Positions 18,573 through 27,278 of a DNA stretch of 64,000 nucleotides are shown piece after piece. The position numbers and the translations under genes were made by a program. Source of the stretch: Mycolicibacterium mucogenicum DSM 44124 (lineage in GTDB: Bacteria; Actinomycetota; Actinomycetes; Mycobacteriales; Mycobacteriaceae); assembly GCF_005670685.2 (NCBI RefSeq), contig NZ_CP062008.1, forward strand, positions 5,766,001-5,830,000, read 5' to 3'. The notes below the pieces were generated by a model. The model did no database searches and had not been told where the DNA came from. It was given only the letters and a program-made list of their open reading frames with translations. How positions within the stretch are numbered: position 1 is the stretch's first letter; every line of letters starts with the position of its first letter.

Positions 18573-20039
18573 ATGGAACCGATGCTGGACGCACCCGCGG
18601 CGATCGAGCTGGGCCCGGACACACCCCCAGACGCGCCGAAGACGACGACCACCTGGCGGCAGCGCATGCACGGCATGCATGTCACCGGGACGCAGCGCGC
18701 GCTCGTCCTCACCGCGCTCGGCGGACTGCTCATCGCCGGTGTCCTCACCGTCATGCCGGAAGGTTCGCTCGGCCCGACCGGGCTCGGCTTCAACACCGGC
18801 CGCGTCAATGCCGGCCGCGTCAGCGACACCCTCGACCACGCCAAGCCCGGCGACTGCCTGAACTGGCCGGATCGCTCGCCGGACGCCGTCGAGATCGTCG
18901 ACTGCAAGAACGAGCACCGCTTCGAGGTCGCCGAGTCCCTGGACATGCGGACGTTCCCGGGCAGTGAATACGGCCCCGATGCGGCGCCGCCGTCGGACGC
19001 CCGGATCAAACAGATCAGCCAGGAGCAGTGCCAGAACGCGGCACGCGACTACCTCGGCCCGCGCTACGACCCCAACGGCAAGTTCGCGGTGAGCCTGGTC
19101 TGGTCCGGCGACAAGGCCTGGAAGTCCAAGGGCCAGCGCCGCATGCTGTGCGGCCTGCAGTTGCTCGGCCCGAACAGCCAGCAGCTGGCCTACAAGGGCA
19201 AGGTCGCCGACGTCGACCAGTCCAAGGTGTGGCCGGCCGGCACGTGCCTCGGCATCGACCCGGCGACCAACCAGCCCATCGACATCCCCGTCGACTGCTC
19301 GGCGCCGCACGCCATGGAGGTCACCGGCGCGGTCAACCTCGCCGACAAGTACCACGACGTCATGCCGGCCGAGCCCGACCAGCTGGCGTACATCAAGGAC
19401 TCCTGCACCAAGGCCACCGATGAGTACCTGGCCCCGGTGCAGCTGCGCGCCACCACGCTGACGCTGATCTACAGTTCCATCGCGCTGCCCAGCTGGACCG
19501 CCGGCAGCCGTCAGGTGTCGTGCAGCATCGGGTCGTCGCTCGGCAACGGCGGCTGGTCGACGCTGGTCAACAGCGCCAAGGGACCGCTGCTGGTCAACGG
19601 GCAGTCGCCCGTCGCACCGCCGGCCATCCCGGAGGAACGACTGAACCTGCCGCCGATCCCGGTCATCGAACCGCCGGTCGACACGTCGTCGCAGAGCTCG
19701 TCGTCGTCCTCGTCGCAGGGTTCGCAGTCCGGTTCGTCCAGCCAGTCGGGCCAGAACCAGCGCGGCCAGCAGACCTCGCAGTCCCCGCAGGGCAACCAGC
19801 ACATGCCGGGCCAGACGGACACCTCCAACCAGCACGGCAACACCACGCCCGGCACCCCTCAGCAGCAGCAGGGCAACACGTTCCTCAACGGCCCGCCGCC
19901 CGCTCCCGCGCCGCCGCCCGGTTTCGGCGCGCCGCTCGACGGCCCGCCGCTCGAAGAGGCGCCCGCCCCGGCGCCGCCGGCCGGACCTGTGGGTGCGGGT
20001 GCGCCCCCGGGACCGGCGGTACCGGCGCCCGCTCCGTAG
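18573..20039 (+). CDS. Septum-formation-family membrane protein (Rv3835-like)
   Basis: 488-residue single-pass protein. A cytosolic N-terminus is followed by a membrane segment near residues 45-65 (ALVLTALGGLLIAGVLTVM). Two extracytoplasmic Cys-containing repeats of the septum-formation type follow, each built around GDCLNW or GTCLGID with HxFEVA/HAMEVTG. The last 120 residues are Ser/Gln-rich, then Pro-rich (APAPPPGFGAPLDGPP), probably disordered cell-wall-spanning sequence. ATG at 18573 is preferred; an in-frame ATG three codons later is possible. The zincin gene follows 2 bases after its stop, as in M. tuberculosis Rv3835-Rv3836. Confidence 0.85.
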   Translation: MEPMLDAPAAIELGPDTPPDAPKTTTTWRQRMHGMHVTGTQRALVLTALGGLLIAGVLTVMPEGSLGPTGLGFNTGRVNAGRVSDTLDHAKPGDCLNWPDRSPDAVEIVDCKNEHRFEVAESLDMRTFPGSEYGPDAAPPSDARIKQISQEQCQNAARDYLGPRYDPNGKFAVSLVWSGDKAWKSKGQRRMLCGLQLLGPNSQQLAYKGKVADVDQSKVWPAGTCLGIDPATNQPIDIPVDCSAPHAMEVTGAVNLADKYHDVMPAEPDQLAYIKDSCTKATDEYLAPVQLRATTLTLIYSSIALPSWTAGSRQVSCSIGSSLGNGGWSTLVNSAKGPLLVNGQSPVAPPAIPEERLNLPPIPVIEPPVDTSSQSSSSSSSQGSQSGSSSQSGQNQRGQQTSQSPQGNQHMPGQTDTSNQHGNTTPGTPQQQQGNTFLNGPPPAPAPPPGFGAPLDGPPLEEAPAPAPPAGPVGAGAPPGPAVPAPAP

Positions 20040-20041
20040 CC

Positions 20042-20392
20042 ATGCCGGTCCGCATGGGACAGCAGCGCTTCGAGGAACTGGTGTCCGACGCGCTCGACCT
20101 GATCCCGCCCCGGCTCGCCGCGGCGCTCGACAACGTCGTGGTGCTCGTCCAGCCACGGAACCCGGACGATCCCGGCATCCTGGGCCTGTACGAGGGCGTC
20201 GCCCTCACCGAGCGTGATTCCTTCTACGCGGGCGCGCTGCCGGACACCGTCACGATCTACCGCGACGCCCTGCTCGACATGTGCGACTCCGAAGAGGAGG
20301 TCGTCGACGAGGTCGCCATCACGGTGATCCACGAGATCGCCCACCACTTCGGCATCGACGACGAGCGACTGCACGAGTTGGGCTGGGGCTGA
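20042..20392 (+). CDS. Zincin-like metallopeptidase family protein (Rv3836-like)
   Basis: 116-residue small metallopeptidase-fold protein with the zinc motif HEIAHHFGID near residue 100. The family (possibly minimal zincins) has unknown substrates. The ATG at 20042 lies 2 bases after the preceding stop, so the two genes form an operon; the membrane protein may be its partner or substrate (inference). The N-terminal helix MGQQRFEELVSDALDLIP is conserved in the family. Confidence 0.88.
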   Translation: MPVRMGQQRFEELVSDALDLIPPRLAAALDNVVVLVQPRNPDDPGILGLYEGVALTERDSFYAGALPDTVTIYRDALLDMCDSEEEVVDEVAITVIHEIAHHFGIDDERLHELGWG

Positions 20393-20441
20393 GCAGCGCG
20401 GCACCGCGGGTTTGTCGGACCGCGGTGCTACAACAGAGTTC

Positions 20442-20639
20442 ATGAGCACCACCTGCCGCAATTGCGTGGATGGGCTGGCGCACTGCCACGGCACGGTCAT
20501 CGTGCACGTGGGCCTGCCGGCCGAATGCACCGACGAGACGTGCGCACTGCCCGAATCCGAACACACCCTGCGCATCGACTGCGACGTGATCGGGTGTGGC
20601 TGCGCGGAGCCCGCGATGGGCCTGCGCGCCGCGGGATAG
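20442..20639 (+). CDS. Small cysteine/histidine-rich conserved protein
   Basis: 65-residue protein starting at ATG 20442. It carries CRNCVDGLAHCHGT followed by CTDETCALPE, then CDVIGCGCAEP: nine cysteines and several histidines in a compact chain, which suggests structural metal (zinc) binding. No signal peptide. It starts 50 bases after the zincin gene and faces the convergent gpm2 gene with no gap. Function unknown. Confidence 0.65.
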   Translation: MSTTCRNCVDGLAHCHGTVIVHVGLPAECTDETCALPESEHTLRIDCDVIGCGCAEPAMGLRAAG

Positions 20640-21314
20640 TCAGGCCATCGGGTCGGGCGCCGGCGGCGCTTCGGGGTCGTGCCCCGGGTAGAACGGCGGC
20701 GTCTTCGCGCCCCACTGCACGCAGCTCCACCGTCCGTCGGTGATCGGGCTGAGCACCACGCATTCGGCGTTGAGCAGATGGTGCTCCAACGCGAAATCGG
20801 CGTCCACACCGGCCAATTGGGCCGCGACGAGCCGGATCGCCGCGCCGTGGCTCACCACGACGATGTCGCCGACCCAGTCGTGATCGTCGAGGCTGCGCAC
20901 CCGCAGGTTCGTCAGTACCGGCACATACCGGTCCAGCACCTCGCGGCCCGTCTCGCCGCCGGGCATGGCGACATCCAGCTTGCCGCGCTGCCACTCCTCG
21001 TAGATGGCGTCGAACTGCTCGATGGCGGCCGCGTCGCTGCGGTCTTCCAGATCGCCGACCTGCACCTCGTGGATACCGTGCGCCTCGACCGGATCGAGGC
21101 CCAACCCGTCCGCGATCTCGGCGGCGGTCTGCTGGGCGCGCGCCGCGACCGAATGCACCACCAGGCCGACGGGATGTGCCCAGTCGATCCCGAAATCACG
21201 CGCCTGCTGCCGGCCGAGCTGGGTCAGCGCCGCCCCCGGCGGCCGGGTGTCCAGCCGCTTGGCGACGTTCGCCTCCGACTGCCCGTGCCGCACCAGAACC
21301 AAACGGCCACTCAT
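20640..21314 (-). CDS. gpm2: Histidine phosphatase / phosphoglycerate-mutase-like protein (Gpm2)
   Basis: 224-residue branched-fold phosphatase with the phospho-accepting RHG motif in LVLVRHGQSEANV near residues 4-17, and the second catalytic histidine in VVSHGAAIRL. In M. tuberculosis Rv3837c is called Gpm2, but the family includes many phosphatases and the glycolytic role is not shown by sequence. The ATG at 21314 overlaps the pheA stop by 4 bases (ATGA), so it is translationally coupled to pheA. Confidence 0.88.
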   Translation of the reverse strand: MSGRLVLVRHGQSEANVAKRLDTRPPGAALTQLGRQQARDFGIDWAHPVGLVVHSVAARAQQTAAEIADGLGLDPVEAHGIHEVQVGDLEDRSDAAAIEQFDAIYEEWQRGKLDVAMPGGETGREVLDRYVPVLTNLRVRSLDDHDWVGDIVVVSHGAAIRLVAAQLAGVDADFALEHHLLNAECVVLSPITDGRWSCVQWGAKTPPFYPGHDPEAPPAPDPMA

Positions 21315-22216
21315 CCGCGTTGCCCCTCTCTCAACCCCGCCAACCACTGCGTCGCCTCATCGGTGACCGGCGGCACCGCGCCGGCAGCCACCCCGGTCGG
21401 CCACGAACCGAGGTACCGCACGTCGGCCACGCGCCGGTGCAGCGCCTTCAGCGCCTCGGCGACCGGCGCGTCATCGATATGTCCGACACAATCCAGGAAA
21501 AAGATATAGGTGCCCAATTCCGTTCTGGTGGGCCGAGATTCGATGCGGGTCAGATCGATGTCGCGGATCGAGAACTCGGTCATCGCCGAGACCAGAGCAC
21601 CCGGTTCGTTGCGCAACCGCAGGACGACGGACGTCCGGTCGGCGCCGGTGCGCGGCGGCGGCGGGCCGGGACGGCCGACGAGCACGAAGCGCGTTCTGGC
21701 GTTGGGCTCGTCGACCACACCGTCGGCCAGCGAGTCCAGTTCCCACCGCGCGGCCGCGAGGGCGGTACTGACGCCGGCGTCCACCAGACCCTCGGAAACC
21801 TGCTGCGCCGCACCGGCATTGGAGATCGCGGGGACCACGGTGGCGTGCGGCAACCGGTCGGCCAGCCAGCGGCGGACCTGGGCCGCGGCCACGGGGAACG
21901 CCGCGATCGTCGACACCGCATCGGCGGTTACCCCGGGCCGGACGACGATACTGAACGCGACGTCGAGCGTGTGCTCGGCGAAAATCTGCACCCCGCTGCC
22001 GGACGACAGGCTGTCCATGGTCGGCAGCACCGAGCCCTCGATGGAGTTCTCGATCGGCACACACGCGTAGTCCGCGGCGCCCGTCCGGACGGCTTCCACG
22101 GCCGCGCTCGAGCTGTCGCAGGCGACGGGTTCGAAATCCGGGTCGCCGGCGACCAACTGCAGCATGGCCGCTTCAGTGAAGGTGCCTTGCGGCCCGAGAT
22201 AGGCGATGCGTGCCAC
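21311..22216 (-). CDS. pheA: Prephenate dehydratase PheA
   Basis: Converts prephenate to phenylpyruvate in phenylalanine biosynthesis. The 301-residue product begins MARIAYLGPQGTFTEAAM, the family signature. The catalytic region includes ACVPIENSIEGSV, and NARTRFVLVGR precedes a C-terminal ACT domain with ESRPTRTELGTYIFFLDCVG, the phenylalanine-binding regulatory site. Length and domain order are as in M. tuberculosis PheA. Forms a coupled operon with gpm2. Confidence 0.97.
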   Translation of the reverse strand: MARIAYLGPQGTFTEAAMLQLVAGDPDFEPVACDSSSAAVEAVRTGAADYACVPIENSIEGSVLPTMDSLSSGSGVQIFAEHTLDVAFSIVVRPGVTADAVSTIAAFPVAAAQVRRWLADRLPHATVVPAISNAGAAQQVSEGLVDAGVSTALAAARWELDSLADGVVDEPNARTRFVLVGRPGPPPPRTGADRTSVVLRLRNEPGALVSAMTEFSIRDIDLTRIESRPTRTELGTYIFFLDCVGHIDDAPVAEALKALHRRVADVRYLGSWPTGVAAGAVPPVTDEATQWLAGLREGQRG

Positions 22217-22298
22217 GCCGCAACCCTACTGGCTGCCGGTCGGCCAGAGCCCGCGACGCGGGCCTTTCGATAGGCCTTGCGCCAACACCCAGCGATAG

Positions 22299-22317
22299 TT
22301 AACTTAGGCTTACCTCA
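22299..22317. promoter_or_regulatory. Candidate IdeR iron box upstream of the DUF2470 gene
   Basis: TTAACTTAGGCTTACCTCA matches 15 of 19 positions of the mycobacterial IdeR consensus TTAGGTTAGGCTAACCTAA. It lies 20 bases before the ATG at 22338. The M. tuberculosis gene at this position (Rv3839) is a known iron/IdeR-regulated gene, which supports the call. Confidence 0.75.
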
Positions 22318-22337
22318 CTTACTAGCGAAGGCGGGAC

Positions 22338-23141
22338 ATGCGCGACCTCACGACGACAATCGCAGCACCGACCACGGCCGAACGCGTCCGCAGCGCGTGC
22401 GCTCGAGCTGCCGACGCGACGCTGGCCGCCGACGGCGTCACGCCGACCACCACGCCGGTGCACCACCTGCTGGCCGACGGCTCCGTCGTCCTGACCGTGC
22501 CGGCCGCGGGCCTGCTCGCCGCCACCGTCACGGCCGCCGGAACCGGTGGCGTCGCCGCCATGCTGGAGCTGACCGACCTGGCCGCCCTGCCGCTGCGCGA
22601 ACGGGTGCGCTCACTGGTCTGGTTCCGCGGCCGCCTCCACGACGTACCGTCGGCCCGCATCCCGGCCATGCTCGACCTGGTCGCGTCCGAGCACCCGCAC
22701 CCGGCATTGCTCCAGGTCAACACCGGATCAGGGGCCGGCGAAACCGACACGCCCTACACGCTGGTCCGCCTCGAGATCGAGTCCGTCGTGGTGGCCGACG
22801 CTACCGGCGCCGAATCGGTGCCCGTCGGCGCACTGTTGGAAGCCCGGCCCGACCCGTTCTGCGCCATGGAGTCGCACTGGGTGCAGCACATGGAGAGCGC
22901 GCACCGCGACATGGTCGACCGGCTCGCCAGCCGGCTGCCGGTGACGCTGCGCCACGGGCACGTGCGCCCGCTGGGCCTGGACCGCTACGGCGTCCAGCTG
23001 CGCATCGAACGCGAAGACGGCGACCATGACGTCCGGCTGCCGTTCACCAAGCCCGTCGACGACGTCACCAGCCTGAGCCGCGCCATCCGCACCCTGATGG
23101 GCTGCCCGTTCCTCAACGGGCTCCGCGCGCGCAAGATCTGA
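22338..23141 (+). CDS. DUF2470 domain protein, iron-regulated (Rv3839-like)
   Basis: 267-residue cytosolic protein. The N-terminal part resembles pyridoxamine-oxidase/heme-utilisation split-barrel sequences (RVRSLVWFRGRLHDVP), and the C-terminal domain, MESHWVQHMESAHRDMV to the end, is a DUF2470/HugZ-like helical domain. HugZ relatives bind or degrade heme, so a heme-iron role is plausible but unproven. The IdeR box at 22299-22317 overlaps its promoter. It sits in the iron cluster with bfrB. Confidence 0.8.
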   Translation: MRDLTTTIAAPTTAERVRSACARAADATLAADGVTPTTTPVHHLLADGSVVLTVPAAGLLAATVTAAGTGGVAAMLELTDLAALPLRERVRSLVWFRGRLHDVPSARIPAMLDLVASEHPHPALLQVNTGSGAGETDTPYTLVRLEIESVVVADATGAESVPVGALLEARPDPFCAMESHWVQHMESAHRDMVDRLASRLPVTLRHGHVRPLGLDRYGVQLRIEREDGDHDVRLPFTKPVDDVTSLSRAIRTLMGCPFLNGLRARKI

Positions 23142-23201
23142 GCGCGCCGATGAGCCGTTCGCGCGAACAGCATTAGACAAGCGCCGGTTACCGTAGCTGC
23201 G

Positions 23202-23969
23202 ATGACCGGGCCGCAGCAGGAGCACACCGAACGTCGCGCGCTGCGCCTCGAGATCGCCGTGGTGCTGGCGGTGACGTTCGGCCTGTCGGCCTACACGGCC
23301 GTCGTGAGCCTGGCCGAGGCCGTCATCCTCGGGTTGTCCGGGCAGAAGGTCGCACTCAACCGCCGCCGCTCACCGATCGACTTCATCGACTTCCTGCTCA
23401 ACCTCAGCCCGGTCATCACCCTGGTCGGCTGGGGCTTCCTGGCGCTGTACCTGTTGTGGCGCAGCGGCTTCCGGCCCGCCGCGATCGGGCTGGGGCGCTT
23501 CCGGTGGCGCCCCGATCTGCTGGGCGGCCTGGGACTGGCCGCACTGATCGGCCTGCCCGGGCTCGGGCTGTACGTGGCCGGGCGGGCGCTGGGCATCGGC
23601 GTCGACGTCGTGCCGAGCACACTCGGCGACACGTGGTGGCGCATTCCGGTGCTGCTGCTGATGGCGTTCGCGAACGCCTGGGCCGAGGAGATCATCGTCG
23701 TCGGGTTCCTGCTGACACGTCTGCGCCAGTTGGACGTCTCCGAGACCAAGTCGCTCGTCCTGTCAGCTCTGCTGCGCGGCGCCTATCACCTCTATCAGGG
23801 GTTCGGCGCCGGGTTGGGCAACATCGCGATGGGCCTGGTGTTCGGGTACACCTGGCGGCGCACCGGCCGATTGTGGCCGTTGATCATCGGGCACGGCGTC
23901 ATCGACGCGGTGGCGTTTGTCGGCTACGCGTTGGCCGCCCGCCATTTGGGTTGGCTTCATCCCGCGTAA
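23202..23969 (+). CDS. CPBP-family intramembrane protease-like protein
   Basis: 255-residue polytopic membrane protein (about seven segments). The CPBP (Abi/CAAX protease) signature residues are visible: the Glu-Glu pair in NAWAEEIIVVGFLLTRL, His in LRGAYHLYQGFG and His in IIGHGVIDAV. Family members process prenylated or bacteriocin-related proteins, or act in stress responses; the substrate here is unknown. It lies between the DUF2470 and bfrB genes on the same strand. Confidence 0.85.
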   Translation: MTGPQQEHTERRALRLEIAVVLAVTFGLSAYTAVVSLAEAVILGLSGQKVALNRRRSPIDFIDFLLNLSPVITLVGWGFLALYLLWRSGFRPAAIGLGRFRWRPDLLGGLGLAALIGLPGLGLYVAGRALGIGVDVVPSTLGDTWWRIPVLLLMAFANAWAEEIIVVGFLLTRLRQLDVSETKSLVLSALLRGAYHLYQGFGAGLGNIAMGLVFGYTWRRTGRLWPLIIGHGVIDAVAFVGYALAARHLGWLHPA

Positions 23970-23984
23970 TTCCGCCGGATGCCA

Positions 23985-24100
23985 GCCAAGCCTTACCTCT
24001 ATTCGCATTCAGCAATTCGAATTAATGGATATTGCATACGTCACATCGGGTAAGGATACGCTTTCCTGAATTAGGTTGACCTTGCATGACAAGGCCATTT
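23985..24100. promoter_or_regulatory. bfrB upstream control region with degenerate iron-box halves
   Basis: The roughly 150 bases before bfrB are markedly A+T-rich for this genome. Two partial IdeR-box halves are visible: AAGCCTTACCT (23988-23998) and TTAGGTTGACCT (24071-24082). IdeR is known to activate mycobacterial bfrB by binding upstream and relieving Lsr2 repression of A+T-rich DNA. The layout fits that model, but each box is weak on its own. Confidence 0.5.
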
Positions 24101-24122
24101 GACCTGCACTATCTTCATTTTC

Positions 24123-24671
24123 ATGACCGACGTGACGCGCCTCGAGACGAAATTCCACCAACTGCTCCAAGAACAGATTCGGAGCGAATTCGGCGCGTCT
24201 CAGCAATACATTGCGGTTGCCGTCTACTTCGATGGGGAAGACCTCCCTCAGCTCGCCAAGCACTTCTATGCGCAGGCCGTCGAAGAGCGCAATCACGCCA
24301 TGATGCTGGTGAAGTATCTGCTCGACCGGGACATCGACGTCGAGATCCCGGGCGTCGACTCGGTGCGCAACAGCTTCGCCTCGCCGACCGAGGCCCTCAA
24401 GCTCGCGCTCGCCCAGGAACGCGTGGTCACCGAGCAGATCAGCCGGCTGGCGAGCGTGGCCCGCGAAGAGGGCGACTACCTCGGCGAGCAGTTCATGCAG
24501 TGGTTCCTCAAGGAACAGGTCGAAGAGGTCGCGACCATCACCACGCTGGTGAAGATCGCCGACCGCGCCGGTGAAAACCTGTTCAACCTCGAGGATTTCG
24601 TCGCCCGCGAGCTGGCCGGCGCCGGTGCTGCCGACCCGACCGCGCCCGAGGCCGCCGGCGGCAACCTCTAG
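24123..24671 (+). CDS. bfrB: Ferritin BfrB
   Basis: Non-heme ferritin that stores iron in a 24-subunit shell. The 182-residue product starts MTDVTRLETKFHQLLQEQI. Ferroxidase residues are visible in EFGASQQYIAVAVYF, QAVEERNHAMMLVKYL (ExxH) and QFMQWFLKEQVEEVATI. The long C-terminal tail is a mycobacterial BfrB trait. ATG at 24123; an in-frame upstream start at 24099 would add an unconserved MTCTIFIF. Confidence 0.96.
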   Translation: MTDVTRLETKFHQLLQEQIRSEFGASQQYIAVAVYFDGEDLPQLAKHFYAQAVEERNHAMMLVKYLLDRDIDVEIPGVDSVRNSFASPTEALKLALAQERVVTEQISRLASVAREEGDYLGEQFMQWFLKEQVEEVATITTLVKIADRAGENLFNLEDFVARELAGAGAADPTAPEAAGGNL

Positions 24672-24674
24672 CCG

Positions 24675-25529
24675 TTACGCCTCGGCGTCCTGGCCGCTGT
24701 CCCGGCCCGCGCCGGTCAACCCGTTCTGCAACCAGTCCTTGGTTCGGCCCGGGTGATTGGTGGCAACCCACCCGACACCGAGATCCGCGCAGTAGCGCAC
24801 GTCCTCGTAATGGTCGACGGTCCAGCAGTACAGCGCACGCCCGTGCGCGGCCGCATGGTCGACCAGTTCGGGGTGCTCGCGCAGCGTGGTGATGGACGGG
24901 CCCACCGCCGTCGCGCCGACCGTCGTCGCCGCACTGCCGCCCAGGTACCGCGACGTCTCACCGAGCAGCACCGTCGGCAGCATCGGTGCGGCGCGGCGGA
25001 TCCGCCACACCGCCGCCGCCGAGAACGACATCACGACGGCGCGGGCGAGGTCGGCAGAGGCCGGTGCCGCGATGCCGTACCGGTGCAGCAGTGCGAGCAC
25101 CTTGCTCTCGACGAGCGCGCCATACCGCACGGGATGCTTGGTCTCGATGAACAGCTTCACCGGCCGGCCCCAGTCCAGCGCCAGCTGGATCAGGTCGTCG
25201 AGGGTGAGCAGTCCGGCTGAACTCTGGCCGCCGTCGGCCCGGCTGGGATGCCATGCGCCGTAATCCAATTCGCGCAGCTGTGCCAGGCTCATCTCACTGA
25301 CCAGCCCGGTGCCGTCGGACGTGCGGTCCACCTTGCGGTCGTGCACGCACACCAGGTGCCCGTCACGCGTCAGCCGGACATCGCATTCGAGGCCGTCGGC
25401 ACCCTGGCTCAGCGCGAGCTCGTAGGCCGCCAGCGTGTGCTCGGGCCGCTCGGCCGATGCGCCACGGTGCGCCACCACGAAAGAGCTGTTGCGTGTGCCG
25501 TCCGTCCCGCCAGTGCCGTCCACGCCCAT
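24675..25529 (-). CDS. glpQ1: Glycerophosphodiester phosphodiesterase GlpQ1
   Basis: 284-residue GDPD TIM-barrel enzyme hydrolysing glycerophosphodiesters to glycerol-3-phosphate. The catalytic block VVAHRGASAERPEHT is near residues 18-32, with GLECDVRLTRDGHLVCVHD supplying the metal ligands and a second histidine. No signal peptide, so it is probably cytosolic. The ATG at 25529 lies 4 bases after the preceding membrane-protein stop, so they are an operon. Convergent with bfrB across only 3 bases. Confidence 0.94.
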   Translation of the reverse strand: MGVDGTGGTDGTRNSSFVVAHRGASAERPEHTLAAYELALSQGADGLECDVRLTRDGHLVCVHDRKVDRTSDGTGLVSEMSLAQLRELDYGAWHPSRADGGQSSAGLLTLDDLIQLALDWGRPVKLFIETKHPVRYGALVESKVLALLHRYGIAAPASADLARAVVMSFSAAAVWRIRRAAPMLPTVLLGETSRYLGGSAATTVGATAVGPSITTLREHPELVDHAAAHGRALYCWTVDHYEDVRYCADLGVGWVATNHPGRTKDWLQNGLTGAGRDSGQDAEA

Positions 25530-25533
25530 GGTC

Positions 25534-26520
25534 CTATGCTGCCGGTTCCTCCGGCGTGGGCTCAACCGGAACCGCCGATTGGGCGCCTGATTCTTCGGCT
25601 TGGTCAGCATCCAGGACGACCCAGCGCTGTGCGGGCGCGTCAGCCTGTGTCCGCTCGAAGGCGTGATAGACGCGCAGGACCAATGCCAGCGACAGCATGC
25701 CCATCAGATACGCGATGACCGTCACCTCGGTGCTGTCGGCGATGCCCTGCGGGTCGGTCGCGAACATGCCCACGATGGACCACACGACAACCAGACCCGA
25801 CACGGCCCAGATCGCCCACCAGACGCCGATCGGGCGACGCAACGTTTTCACCCGGTTCTCGGCGGTGGCCATCTCGGTGACGAACACCGGCGCGAGGAAC
25901 ATGTTGACCACCGGGACGAGGCAGCCGACCCACAGCACCCAGCGGCGGCGCGGCTCGGTGGTGCCCGCGCGGTGGTAGGCCGCCGCGCGGCGGGCGATCA
26001 GCCAATTGGTGAAGACGATCGCCGTCGCCAGTACCGCGAACAACGCGACGACGCTGGCCGCGACGCCGAGCCAGCTGCCCGCGAGGGCCACCCACGGGTT
26101 GAGCAGCACGGTGCGGTTGATCAGCAGCAGGACGTAGCGCACGACGTGCATCAGCGCCGCGGCACCGAGCGCGATCATCGTGATGGCGGCGACCGTCTGC
26201 ACGACCGCGGTCGACGGTCCGCGGTGCGCCTGCTCCTGCTCGGCGGCCAGCTCGGGAGCCTGCGTGAACTCTTCGGTCAGGCCCCAGCGCGGAATGTGGT
26301 CGTAATGCGGGGTCGGCCCCAACGGCGGCTGGTGCCGCCGCGGCTTCGGCGCCGGACCCGGACGGACGGCGATCCAGCGATATCCGCGCGACGATTTCGT
26401 CTGCCCGGCCGGCGTCGGCGCGTCGGGGGCCAGCAGCGGACCACGGCAGCGCGGGCACCACTGGCGCTGGCGATCACGCACGTTCCAACGCGTCGAGCAC
26501 CGGGAACAGACCTGGATCAC
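25534..26520 (-). CDS. DUF4328 membrane protein with N-terminal zinc ribbon (Rv3843c-like)
   Basis: 328-residue protein. The first 30 residues hold a zinc-ribbon pair, CSRC and CPRC (residues 5-8 and 22-25). After a Pro-rich linker come about six membrane segments with the DUF4328 pattern. The C-terminal tail is acidic and Pro/Glu-rich. Function unknown; operon with glpQ1 as in M. tuberculosis. Confidence 0.82.
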   Translation of the reverse strand: MIQVCSRCSTRWNVRDRQRQWCPRCRGPLLAPDAPTPAGQTKSSRGYRWIAVRPGPAPKPRRHQPPLGPTPHYDHIPRWGLTEEFTQAPELAAEQEQAHRGPSTAVVQTVAAITMIALGAAALMHVVRYVLLLINRTVLLNPWVALAGSWLGVAASVVALFAVLATAIVFTNWLIARRAAAYHRAGTTEPRRRWVLWVGCLVPVVNMFLAPVFVTEMATAENRVKTLRRPIGVWWAIWAVSGLVVVWSIVGMFATDPQGIADSTEVTVIAYLMGMLSLALVLRVYHAFERTQADAPAQRWVVLDADQAEESGAQSAVPVEPTPEEPAA

Positions 26521-26540
26521 GGAACCAGCCTACGGGCCCG

Positions 26541-26882
26541 TCAGACGGCGCCGGGGGCGCCGTCGTCGGTGACGATCGCGCGACCGGCCCCGGCCCAGGC
26601 CAGCATCCCGCCGGTGACGTTGACCGGCTCGAACCCGTTGCGCGCCAGGTAGTGCGAGACCTTCAGCGACCGGCCGCCGGCATGGCAGATGACGTACAGC
26701 GTGGCGTCTCCGTCGATCTCCCCCAGCCGGGCGGGCACCTCGCTCATCGGGATGTGCTGCGCCCCTGCGGCATGGCCCCGGGCCCACTCATCGTCTTCCC
26801 GCACGTCGAGCAGAACCGCGGCCGAGTCGAACTCGGCGGGCAACTGATCGATGTCAATTTGCGGCACGTGCACGTCATCCAT
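26541..26882 (-). CDS. Rhodanese-like single-domain sulfurtransferase
   Basis: 113-residue protein with the rhodanese motifs LLDVREDDEWARGHAAGAQHI and the active-site loop CHAGGRS (Cys66). Likely transfers sulfane sulfur in the cytosol; the acceptor is unknown. Start at the ATG at 26882 gives MDDVHVPQIDIDQLP, the usual N-terminus of this short family. Confidence 0.9.
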   Translation of the reverse strand: MDDVHVPQIDIDQLPAEFDSAAVLLDVREDDEWARGHAAGAQHIPMSEVPARLGEIDGDATLYVICHAGGRSLKVSHYLARNGFEPVNVTGGMLAWAGAGRAIVTDDGAPGAV

Positions 26883-27278
26883 GCGTACATGCTGGCACGA
26901 GCAGCGCTCACGCCACCACAGCACGCCACGACAGCAATCGCGGAACTATCCACAGTTTCCACAGGTTCATCCACAGGACGACGCGGCGTCCGTTGCGGGT
27001 CTCACCGGCCACAGCGAGCCGAACGCATAATTGACTGGGGATAAACAAGAGGCCATTGGTCCCGGTTGATCAACAGGGCGACACGCGGCGTGAGCGAAAA
27101 AGCTTGCCGAGCTAAGTAACTTTGGGGCCGCAGATGCCGGCCCGCCGCCGATGGCGCCCGATTTCCCCGTCCCGCTGGCAAACGGTTATGATCGGCGTCA
27201 CAACATCGGGTTGTGACAATCCTCACTCCCCTCGAAATCGGGAACTCAGGATTGTTCTGGCAGGTCAGGGAGTATGCA
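26883..27278. other. Intergenic region upstream of a small membrane ORF and sodA
   Basis: 396 bases without a supported gene. It holds three closely spaced CCACAG motifs (26950-26955, 26959-26964, 26971-26976) in DnaA-box-like settings. It also has a TATGAT -10-like hexamer near 27186-27191 and a perfect inverted repeat at 27197-27217. Confidence 0.5.
27197..27217. promoter_or_regulatory. Perfect 8-base inverted repeat, operator or 5' hairpin
   Basis: GTCACAAC (27197-27204) and GTTGTGAC (27210-27217) are perfect inverted repeats around ATCGG. They lie just after a TATGAT -10-like hexamer, so the repeat would be at the very start of a transcript toward the small ORF at 27279. It could be an operator or an RNA stem. 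Confidence 0.45.
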
